This document shows, piece by piece, positions 9,279-16,858 of a stretch of 64,000 nt of DNA (its first letter is position 1; each line of letters begins with the position of its first letter). A program made the position numbers and the translations under genes. The notes under the pieces are model-generated. The model was not told where the DNA came from, made no database searches, and saw nothing but the letters and a program-made list of their open reading frames with translations. Source of the stretch: Winogradskyella costae (GTDB lineage: Bacteria; Bacteroidota; Bacteroidia; Flavobacteriales; Flavobacteriaceae); assembly GCF_013403865.1 (NCBI RefSeq), contig NZ_JABFDK010000007.1, positions 62,001 to 126,000 on the forward strand, given 5' to 3'.

Positions 9279-10283
9279 TTGAGCTGGTTAAAAAAAGACC
9301 CTTTACAGATTATTGCGTTCCAGAGTTATGGAACAAATTCCCGTTTTTATGCAAGAGGTAGAGCTTTGGAAGATGAATCCATTGACTTAGACGATCAGCA
9401 TATTTGGCACCTCATTGTCAATACATGGAAACGATTTGAAACTGACGAAATTAAAAATGTTGGTTTAGACTTAAAGTTACCAAATAATAAAATTATAAAA
9501 GTCAATACGGACGAAAACGGTTATTTTCTTGCTGAAGAGAATATAGAAAATTTAAAAGAACTAACAAATGCTGAAGGTTGGCTTTCTTTTGAAATTTCTT
9601 ATAACGATGTTAACATTAAACGTTCTATTCAGAATAAAAATAAATTTCCTGGTGAATTATTAATTCCGTCTAATAAGGCAGAATTTGGGGTGGCGAGTGA
9701 TATCGATGATACTATATTGCACACTGGTGTAGTGTCTATTTTAAAATGGAAGGTGATTTATAATTCTATTTTTAAACACGCTAAGAATAGAATTCCTTTA
9801 GAAGGCTCTGCAGAGTTTTATCATAAACTGCACCGTGGAGTCTCTGGTAAAAATGCAAATCCTATTTTTTATGTCAGCCATAGTCCTTGGAATTTATACC
9901 GCTATTTAGAGCTTTTTTTACGACAAAATAATTTTCCAAAAGGACCAATTTTACTGCGAAGTCTAAGTAACCTCCTTAGAAAGAAACCTCAAGATGAAAA
10001 ACCACAAAAACAAAAGGAAATAATTAACCTTTTAAAAACGTACCCAAGTTTGCCTTTTATACTAATTGGGGATAGTGGAGAGCACGATCCTGATATTTAT
10101 ATGGAGATTGCTGAAGAATTTCCCGGTCGAATTTTAGCTATTTACTTGCGTAGTGTAAAGCATAAAAAGAAGATGTTGCGTGTTAAAGGTATTGTTGAGG
10201 GGTATAAAGTGACACCGATGTTATTAGTAGAAAATAGTCAAGAAGCTATTGAGCATGCTAGACAAAGTGGGTTTATTATTTAA
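9279..10283 (+). CDS. App1-type phosphatase domain protein (DUF2183)
   Basis: A 334-residue cytoplasmic protein. The C-terminal half has a HAD-like catalytic signature DIDDTILHTG (141-150), FYVSHSPWNLY and FILIGDSGEHDP, matching the conserved catalytic domain of yeast App1 phosphatidate phosphatase (DUF2183). The N-terminal 130 residues resemble the beta-rich domain found in bacterial members. Phosphatidate as substrate is an inference from the yeast enzyme. The start is TTG at 9279; no ATG gives the conserved N-terminus. Its last eight bases overlap the 3' end of the convergent gene. Confidence 0.8.
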   Translation: MSWLKKDPLQIIAFQSYGTNSRFYARGRALEDESIDLDDQHIWHLIVNTWKRFETDEIKNVGLDLKLPNNKIIKVNTDENGYFLAEENIENLKELTNAEGWLSFEISYNDVNIKRSIQNKNKFPGELLIPSNKAEFGVASDIDDTILHTGVVSILKWKVIYNSIFKHAKNRIPLEGSAEFYHKLHRGVSGKNANPIFYVSHSPWNLYRYLELFLRQNNFPKGPILLRSLSNLLRKKPQDEKPQKQKEIINLLKTYPSLPFILIGDSGEHDPDIYMEIAEEFPGRILAIYLRSVKHKKKMLRVKGIVEGYKVTPMLLVENSQEAIEHARQSGFII

Positions 10284-10731
10284 GGATGCGATCTATGCGG
10301 CTTTTATTCTGCTGCTGTAATAAAATAGGATAAAGATTAAAGATAATATTAAATAGAAATACTATTAAGGCAGACAAAAGCAGTCCGTTCCATAGTTTTA
10401 TGACACTAACAATAAGTAGAAAAACAAAGCCAATTAGGTGACCTATTTCTGCATAAACCATTTCAGTTCTAATGCTTTGTAAATCTTCTCTATTTGTTCT
10501 GTTTTTGAGGTTTAAGTTCTTGTTAAAGACTTTAAAGAAACTATTTTTAATTATCCAGCTCAACTTACTTAATCCAATAGACTGACGTAAAACTTCATTT
10601 TTTATAAAGTTTAAATGTGATATTTTACCATAAAATGGTCTGTGTTTTACGACGTTATTGAGCAGTAATCCAATAGTCCATGATACAAAAGTAAAAGTGA
10701 TGGCTTGAAGAAAGTACAGTAAAATTAACAA
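10276..10731 (-). CDS. CrtO-like (glycosyl-4,4'-diaponeurosporenoate acyltransferase family) membrane protein
   Basis: A 151-residue protein with hydrophobic segments near 1-25 and 95-135, the block EMVYAEIGHLIGF, and the C-terminal NIIFNLYPILLQQQNKSR. This resembles the ending NxPCILVQRYNRxR of Staphylococcus CrtO, which acylates a carotenoid glycoside. The resemblance is to a short family signature only, so the substrate is unknown; no carotenoid gene is nearby. The start is TTG directly after the stop of the deoxynucleoside kinase gene, so they are cotranscribed. It overlaps the App1-type gene by 8 bases, tail to tail. Confidence 0.6.
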   Translation of the reverse strand: MLILLYFLQAITFTFVSWTIGLLLNNVVKHRPFYGKISHLNFIKNEVLRQSIGLSKLSWIIKNSFFKVFNKNLNLKNRTNREDLQSIRTEMVYAEIGHLIGFVFLLIVSVIKLWNGLLLSALIVFLFNIIFNLYPILLQQQNKSRIDRILK

Positions 10732-11346
10732 TTAAAACAACCCATTAATTTCTGCATCAATTCTATTAATTATACTTCCTAAATCTTCAGGATTTGCCAC
10801 AAAGTCTAGATTGTCTACATCTATTATGAGTAAATTCCCTTTGTCATATTTCGAAATCCATGCTTCATAACGCTCATTTAAGCGACTTAAATAGTCGATG
10901 CTGATTGTGTTTTCGTAATCACGACCTCTTTTGTGAATTTGAGCGACCAAATTAGGAATAGAACTGCGTAAATAAATTAATAAGTCTGGACCATTAACAA
11001 ATGATTCCATTAACTCAAATAATGACGAGTAATTTTCAAAATCGCGATTGGTCATTAAACCCATAGCGTGCAAGTTAGGAGCAAAAATATGAGCATCCTC
11101 ATAGATGGTTCTATCTTGGATAATGTCCTTTCCGCTATCGTGGATTTGATTGACTTGGCGGAATCTGCTGTTTAAGAAATAAACCTGTAAGTTAAAGCTC
11201 CAACGTTCCATCTGATTATAAAAATCATCTAAATACGGATTGTCAACTACGTCTTCTAATTGTGCCTCCCATTTAAAATGTTTAGCTAGTAATTTGGTGA
11301 GCGTTGTTTTTCCAGCTCCTATATTTCCTGCAACAGCAACATGCAT
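10732..11346 (-). CDS. Deoxynucleoside kinase (deoxyadenosine/deoxycytidine kinase family)
   Basis: A 204-residue cytoplasmic kinase. The P-loop GNIGAGKTT is at residues 7-15, the substrate-binding block is DRTIYEDAHIFA, and a lid-type RGRDYENTI segment follows. The family phosphorylates deoxynucleosides in salvage. Length and motifs are typical. The downstream CrtO-like gene follows without a gap, and the upstream secreted-protein gene ends 3 bases away, so the three probably share a transcript. Confidence 0.88.
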   Translation of the reverse strand: MHVAVAGNIGAGKTTLTKLLAKHFKWEAQLEDVVDNPYLDDFYNQMERWSFNLQVYFLNSRFRQVNQIHDSGKDIIQDRTIYEDAHIFAPNLHAMGLMTNRDFENYSSLFELMESFVNGPDLLIYLRSSIPNLVAQIHKRGRDYENTISIDYLSRLNERYEAWISKYDKGNLLIIDVDNLDFVANPEDLGSIINRIDAEINGLF

Positions 11347-11349
11347 AAT

Positions 11350-12144
11350 CTATTCTATTTTTAATTGGTAATGACGTAGTAAATTGAAGTCGTAAATATA
11401 CACTGTTTCATTGGTTACCAAAAACTGTTTTATTAACATTTTTGGATGTTTTATGGGTTTAATTACGGAAGCATTTTTTTCTAAAATGAATAAAGATTCA
11501 TGCTTTTTTAAGATTAAATGAGCTTCGTTAAATGCTAAACTTTCGTAGCCCGAATTTTCTATTTTCTGAATTAAGCTTCCGAAGTAATTATAAATGTATA
11601 AATACTTTTTGGTCAATAAGTAGCAATAATTGTAATCGCTTTTTAAATCTAAAACTTCAGATTGCACAGGAACCGTTTTTAATTTGACCTTATTGGTTTT
11701 AAAGTCGTACAATTCTAAAAATTGATAATCTTGATTAAATAGCCATAGCGAATTATCGTAACCAGAAGATACAAAAGAGACGTTTTTATAAGGTTGTATA
11801 GTATTGAAATCTACTTTATTAATTTCAGCCAAACGATTATCTAAAATTACAACAGTGTTGAAGTCTTTATAAAATAGATTTAATTTTAAAGGATTGAATG
11901 TACTGGCAGATGAAATGTCTCCAAGCTGAAAATTGGAGTAGGTAATAGTGGTATCCTTTGTTTTTTTATGAAATGAATTGTTTTTTGTGGTATAATAGAG
12001 CGTTCCAAAATTATCAATCCCGAAAATTTGCTGAACCTTAAGAGGTATTGAATCAGTTAAAGTAGCCGAAATTTTCTGAAGTTTTTTTTCTTGCGAAAAG
12101 CAGCACAGACTGACGAAAAGGAATAAAAAAACGAGCTTTTGCAT
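11350..12144 (-). CDS. Secreted hypothetical protein, likely beta-propeller-like
   Basis: A 264-residue protein with a signal peptide (MQKLVFLFLFVSLCCFSQ). The rest is rich in short beta-type repeats such as DNFGTLYYTT, DNSLWLFNQDY and KYLYIYNYFGSL, suggesting a periplasmic propeller-like fold. I recall it only as a conserved flavobacterial protein beside deoxynucleoside kinase; no catalytic motif is visible and no function is assigned. Confidence 0.7.
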   Translation of the reverse strand: MQKLVFLFLFVSLCCFSQEKKLQKISATLTDSIPLKVQQIFGIDNFGTLYYTTKNNSFHKKTKDTTITYSNFQLGDISSASTFNPLKLNLFYKDFNTVVILDNRLAEINKVDFNTIQPYKNVSFVSSGYDNSLWLFNQDYQFLELYDFKTNKVKLKTVPVQSEVLDLKSDYNYCYLLTKKYLYIYNYFGSLIQKIENSGYESLAFNEAHLILKKHESLFILEKNASVIKPIKHPKMLIKQFLVTNETVYIYDFNLLRHYQLKIE

Positions 12145-12271
12145 AATTCAGGGCGAATAAGATTGAAAAATACAAAAATTCCCCCAATTACGCTTCACGG
12201 ATTTATTAGGTTAGTTAAGTATTAAGAAGCTTTAATAGGAATTTTAAATAATTAGAAGGACTTGTTCTAAA

Positions 12272-12955
12272 TTAATCCGTCAACTTATATCCAAAACCTC
12301 GGACGTTAATAATTTGAATGTTCTCATCTTTATTTAATTGCTTTCGTAATTTACTTATAAAGACATCCATACTTCTCGCAGTGAAAAAATCGTCTGTTCC
12401 CCAAAGCTTATTCAGAATTAAAGAACGCTCTAATACTTGGTTTTTATTTTTAATTAAATGAAATAATAAATGGGATTCTCGGTGAGTTAACTGAATCGAT
12501 TCATCAGCTTTAAATTTTAGTTGCTGTTTGGCTAAATCGAAAGTGAACTTACCAATTGTTATGATTTCAGCGGTCTTTTGAGACTTGGTCCTCTCGACTA
12601 AGTTATAAACTCTAACAATTAATTCTTCTATACTAAATGGTTTTTTTAGATAATCATTACCACCAATAGAAAAGCCTTCAACCACATCTGCTGTTTGCGA
12701 TTTTGCTGTTAAAAATATAATAGGAATACTATCGTCTATAGCCCTAATCTCTTTAGCTAAAGTGAAACCATCTTTTTTTGGCATCATCACATCTAAGACT
12801 AAAATTTCTGGAGCTTCAGATTTATACTTGTCAAAGGCTTTATCTCCGTTTTCGCAAAGAATGACTTCAAAATCTCGTGTTTCAAGACTTTCTTTTATTA
12901 TTTGTCCTAAAGCGGCTTCGTCTTCAGCCAATAACAGTTTAATTTTATTAGCCAT
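12272..12955 (-). CDS. OmpR/PhoB-family response regulator
   Basis: A 227-residue two-component regulator. The receiver domain (1-120) has the acidic pocket LLAEDE and phospho-acceptor Asp55 in LVLDVMMPKKDG, with Lys104 in the YLKKPF loop. The C-terminal winged helix ends RGFGYKLTD. It resembles RprY of Bacteroidota. It overlaps the upstream histidine kinase by 8 bases, so the pair is translationally coupled. It is divergent from the GLPGLI/receptor operon, a plausible target. Confidence 0.92.
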   Translation of the reverse strand: MANKIKLLLAEDEAALGQIIKESLETRDFEVILCENGDKAFDKYKSEAPEILVLDVMMPKKDGFTLAKEIRAIDDSIPIIFLTAKSQTADVVEGFSIGGNDYLKKPFSIEELIVRVYNLVERTKSQKTAEIITIGKFTFDLAKQQLKFKADESIQLTHRESHLLFHLIKNKNQVLERSLILNKLWGTDDFFTARSMDVFISKLRKQLNKDENIQIINVRGFGYKLTD

Positions 12956-14486
12956 TCGGAAGTGTAATTTTAAATGTGGTTAAATTTTTATTAAGTTCTA
13001 ATGTGATTGAACCATTGTGCTTGTCAATTATCGTTTTGGTGTAATAGAGGCCAATACCAAACCCTTTTACATCGTGGGTATTCCCTTTTGGAACACGATA
13101 GAATTTATCGAAAATCTGATGTTTGTTTTCATGGGTTAAACTATTATCATTATCTGAAATTAAAACTTCAAAATTAGTTTTCTTTGTTTTCAATTCAATT
13201 GAAATAATCTCTCCTCCATACTTTACAGCATTATCTAAAATGTTGTTTAGGGCATTTTCAATATGAAATATGTCAGCATTAATAATGAAACTTTCATGCT
13301 GAATATGACTCTTAAATGTTTTATTCGGAAACTGCATTTTGTATCGAGAAACCAAAGCATCTAGTAATGCGACGATATCAAAATGATCGGTATTCAACTC
13401 TAAATTGTTACTGTCTAATGTTGCAGTTTCTAATAATTTTTCTACCATAACATTTAACTTATCTAATTGCTCAGAAGACATATTGAGATACTTTTTGGTT
13501 TTTTCTTTATCATCAATGCCGTTAAAGTTGCTAATGCTTTCAATAGCTGCACTAATCGTAGCAATTGGTGTTTTGAACTCGTGTGTAATATTGCTGATGA
13601 GGTCATTTTTTACTTCGGCTAATTGCTTTTGTTGTTTTATGATTTTTAGGAGGTAGAATAAACTGCTAATTACGGCCAAAACTAATAACGTTGAAATTAG
13701 GATGCCTCCAAGAATGCGATATAAAATAGTTTTAGTCGTGTTAGTAAATAGAATGGTTAAAAAAGTACCTTTTGGAAGGAATCTAGATTTTGTGTCTGTT
13801 TGCAAATAATTATCAGACATGTGATTAGGGTCCAATTCTGGTAAGGATCCGTTTACCTTAAAATAGTTAACGTCACGTTCAATGTCTTTATAATCTAAAT
13901 AAAAGTCAACATTAATGCTTTTTCGTTCTAATTCTTTAGCTATTAATTCTTCAACAGCCTTTACATCAAGTGTGTCATTTTTTATCGAAATCATCACTTT
14001 AGAGGTCAGAAATTCGGCATTTTTTAAATTGACATCTTTATTGTTGTTTTTTAGACTATCTATTTTTAATTTAAATTGCTCTGCTGATAAGGGATTATGT
14101 GTTTTATCATGAGCCTCTGACATTGAATCTGCCTTAAATCCTCTAAAGACCGTTATACCTTCAATACTATTTGTATCTAAAGAATCAAGGTTTGTAAACT
14201 CATTTTTAGATTCATCAATGGTTTTAAAAAATTTTTCCAGCTCACTACCTTCTTCGAAAGCTTTTTTCTGTTGGTCGCCTTCAAGAATAAAACCAAAAGT
14301 GGTGCGCTCTGCTAAAGCTGCATAATAATCATCTACCGCTTTATCTAAGCTGACTTGTACATCGTTTATTAATTGCTGTTTATTGGTTTGGTAATTTTTG
14401 TAGTTCCAATAGACTTGTATGCTAATCGTGGCAACAATTACGACAACAATGGTATATAAAATCCACCTGTATCTTTTATTATTCAT
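12948..14486 (-). CDS. Sensor histidine kinase
   Basis: A 512-residue inner-membrane kinase. A first membrane segment (about 8-27), a periplasmic sensor region of about 225 residues and a second membrane segment (about 254-281) lead straight into the HisKA domain with phospho-acceptor His302 in SNITHEFKTPIATI. The ATPase domain has the N box NNILDNAVKYGG and G box GFGIGLYYTK. No HAMP domain is evident. RprX-like. It is cotranscribed with the response regulator; the signal is unknown. Its start faces the divergent operon across 125 bases. Confidence 0.92.
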   Translation of the reverse strand: MNNKRYRWILYTIVVVIVATISIQVYWNYKNYQTNKQQLINDVQVSLDKAVDDYYAALAERTTFGFILEGDQQKKAFEEGSELEKFFKTIDESKNEFTNLDSLDTNSIEGITVFRGFKADSMSEAHDKTHNPLSAEQFKLKIDSLKNNNKDVNLKNAEFLTSKVMISIKNDTLDVKAVEELIAKELERKSINVDFYLDYKDIERDVNYFKVNGSLPELDPNHMSDNYLQTDTKSRFLPKGTFLTILFTNTTKTILYRILGGILISTLLVLAVISSLFYLLKIIKQQKQLAEVKNDLISNITHEFKTPIATISAAIESISNFNGIDDKEKTKKYLNMSSEQLDKLNVMVEKLLETATLDSNNLELNTDHFDIVALLDALVSRYKMQFPNKTFKSHIQHESFIINADIFHIENALNNILDNAVKYGGEIISIELKTKKTNFEVLISDNDNSLTHENKHQIFDKFYRVPKGNTHDVKGFGIGLYYTKTIIDKHNGSITLELNKNLTTFKITLPNG

Positions 14487-14611
14487 ATTTCAAATGTATA
14501 AAGTTATTATTTAGTAAAAGTTATTGGTTAACACACGTTAACACTAGTTAACCTAAAAATAGAATTGGTGTTGAGATATTTGTAAGGTATTAATTATAAA
14601 ACCATATTAAA

Positions 14612-15004
14612 ATGAAATCAAAGATTCATGACTGTTTTAGTCTAAAAAAAGTATTCACGTGTTTAGTCTTATTAATTTCGGTTGTTGGATATAGTCAGTC
14701 TAAAGTTGAAGACAAATCAGTAAAAATTGATGCGATTAGTATTGAGGTTACAATTGATTCCTTTGAAGAATTAGAATCTACTTTTAAAGCGGAAGATTTA
14801 GATGAATTATTTAAAATGATGGATAGCAATGAAGAATTAAGTTTTACTTTAAACTGTAGCTTTTCAGAGGTTAAGGATAATTTAAAAGGTAGCATGACTT
14901 ATACAGTTATGGGAAGGGCAGATGAAAAAACGAAATTTCTAAAGAATATTGAAAAAATGAAAGCTACAGCATTGAAATTTTATAATTTAAAAAACAGAAA
15001 ATAA
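14612..15004 (+). CDS. Small secreted hypothetical protein, first gene of the GLPGLI operon
   Basis: A 130-residue protein with an N-terminal export signal (hydrophobic KVFTCLVLLISVVGYSQ). The mature part is acidic and then basic, with no recognised domain. Its stop TAA overlaps the ATG of the next gene (TAATG), implying translational coupling with the first GLPGLI gene. The location opposite a two-component system suggests a regulated envelope operon. Confidence 0.7.
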   Translation: MKSKIHDCFSLKKVFTCLVLLISVVGYSQSKVEDKSVKIDAISIEVTIDSFEELESTFKAEDLDELFKMMDSNEELSFTLNCSFSEVKDNLKGSMTYTVMGRADEKTKFLKNIEKMKATALKFYNLKNRK

Positions 15005-15861
15005 TGACAACAATTACTAGAATTCTAATTTTTACATTAATAGGGGGCGTTTCATCTGTTAACGCACAAGATTTTCAAGGTGTGGCTACCTATAAAACCC
15101 AACGAAAAATTGATATTAAGATGGATAGCATCAAAATGAATAATGCTATGCAGAAGCAAATGATGGAAATGATGAAGAAGCAATTCCAAAAAACCTATAC
15201 ATTAACTTTCGATAAATCGTCATCTTTATACCAGCAAGAAGCGGAGTTAGATAAACCACAAGTAGGAGGCGGTTTTCAGATGTCTTTTGGTAGTAGTGGG
15301 TCTGATGTGTTTTATAAAAACGTCAAGAATAAAACTTATGTTGATCAAAAAGAAACTATGGGGAAAAATTTCTTAATTAAAGATTCTATATCTCCAATTG
15401 AATGGAAATTAGAATCTGATACTAAGGGTATTGGAGCATATACTTGTTTTAAAGCAACTTACACTAAACAAGTAGAGAAACGAGATTTTAGCTTTAGTGG
15501 CAAGATTAATAAGGATAAAAATTCTGAAGAAGACGAGGAAGAAAAAGAGCCAGAAATGGAAGAACGTATTATTACAGTTTGGTATACACCAGAAATTCCC
15601 GTAAGTAATGGACCTGCAAAATACCAAGGACTTCCTGGTTTAATATTAGAAATTCATGATGGGGAATTGACCATTATATGCAGTCAGATTGTAATTAACC
15701 CAGAAGCAAAAATTATGATCGAAGAACCAACTAAAGGTAAAGAGGTTAATCAAAAAGAGTACAATGATATCATGGAGAAGAAAACTAAAGAAATGATGGA
15801 GCGTTATGCACCAAGCAGAGGATCGAAAGATGGAGCAATTCATATATCAATAGGTGGTTAA
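15004..15861 (+). CDS. GLPGLI family protein (first of two)
   Basis: A 285-residue protein with a signal peptide ending near VNAQ. The family hallmark is at 209-214 within KYQGLPGLILEIHDG, preceded by a VWYTPEIP block. GLPGLI proteins are exported, Bacteroidota-specific and mostly found in tandem and beside TonB-linked outer-membrane proteins; their biochemical role is unknown. Residues 37-63 are Met/Lys rich, and an acidic Glu stretch lies near 174-183. It shares architecture with the next gene, pointing to an old duplication. Confidence 0.88.
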   Translation: MTTITRILIFTLIGGVSSVNAQDFQGVATYKTQRKIDIKMDSIKMNNAMQKQMMEMMKKQFQKTYTLTFDKSSSLYQQEAELDKPQVGGGFQMSFGSSGSDVFYKNVKNKTYVDQKETMGKNFLIKDSISPIEWKLESDTKGIGAYTCFKATYTKQVEKRDFSFSGKINKDKNSEEDEEEKEPEMEERIITVWYTPEIPVSNGPAKYQGLPGLILEIHDGELTIICSQIVINPEAKIMIEEPTKGKEVNQKEYNDIMEKKTKEMMERYAPSRGSKDGAIHISIGG

Positions 15862-15971
15862 TTTTCTTAACACAAGTTTAACAAGTTGAGGCTTTACTTT
15901 TCTTCATTTAGGGAGTCTTATGGAAGTAAGATTAACTTAATTCGTTATTGAATTTAACTAGAATACTAAAA

Positions 15972-16826
15972 ATGAAGAAATTACCGCTAAAAATAGCATT
16001 GTTGCTAACTGTACTTTTTGCAAGTTCTAATTTATTTGCACAAGATTTTCAAGGAAAAGCATATTACATATCTAAAACGACTATGGATATGGATCAATTT
16101 GGAGGGCAAGACATGTCACCAGATAGAAAGAAGCAAATACAAGAACGTATGAAGAGCTTTTTAGAGAAAGAGTATACACTTACTTTTAATAGAGAAGCAT
16201 CTATATACAAGGAAGAAGAAGTTTTAGAAGCGTCTACAGGTGGCAGAGGTGGTGGATTTGGTGGTTTTACTAGTAGTTTTACAGGCGGACCTAAATATAA
16301 AAATGTAAAAACCAAAGAATTACTCCAGGACCAAGAGTTTTTTGGAAAACAATTTTTAATCAAAGATGAATTAGGAAATCTCGAATGGACAATGAGTGGC
16401 GAGAGTAAACAAATAGGAAGTTATACCGTATTTAAAGCCACTGCTGTAAAACCATTAACAGGTTTCGATTTTTCAAGTTTTAGACCAGGAGGAAGAGGCG
16501 GTGATTCAGAAAAGAAAAAAGAAGACGAGGAAACTAAAGAACCTAAGATGGTTAATGTTGTCGCGTGGTACACTATGCAGATCCCAGTAAACCAAGGGCC
16601 AGATGATTATTGGGGCTTACCTGGCTTAATTTTAGAAGTTAATGCAGGTAACACAACAATTTTATGCACCAAAGTTGTGATGAATCCAAAAGATAAAGAC
16701 AAGATAGACAAACCAGAAAAAGGTGAAGTTGTCACTCAGCAAGAGTATACCGAGATTACAACAAAAAAAATGGAAGAGTTGAGAGAAAATAGAGGACGAG
16801 GCGGTCGAGGAGGTAGAAGAAATTAA
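15972..16826 (+). CDS. GLPGLI family protein (second of two)
   Basis: 284 residues from ATG at 15972, chosen because it gives a clean signal peptide (MKKLPLKIALLL up to LFAQ); an upstream TTG at 15948 would spoil it. WGLPGLILEV is at 214-223. It parallels its neighbour block by block (AQDFQG after cleavage, EYTLTFNRE, FLIKDELGNLEW, VVAWYTMQIPV). Gly-rich stretches are seen at about 91-106 and 172-178, and the C-terminus is a Gly/Arg tail (RENRGRGGRGGRRN). Function unknown. Confidence 0.86.
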   Translation: MKKLPLKIALLLTVLFASSNLFAQDFQGKAYYISKTTMDMDQFGGQDMSPDRKKQIQERMKSFLEKEYTLTFNREASIYKEEEVLEASTGGRGGGFGGFTSSFTGGPKYKNVKTKELLQDQEFFGKQFLIKDELGNLEWTMSGESKQIGSYTVFKATAVKPLTGFDFSSFRPGGRGGDSEKKKEDEETKEPKMVNVVAWYTMQIPVNQGPDDYWGLPGLILEVNAGNTTILCTKVVMNPKDKDKIDKPEKGEVVTQQEYTEITTKKMEELRENRGRGGRGGRRN

Positions 16827-16858
16827 TCTCGGTAACTACAACTAAAAAAATCAAGTAC

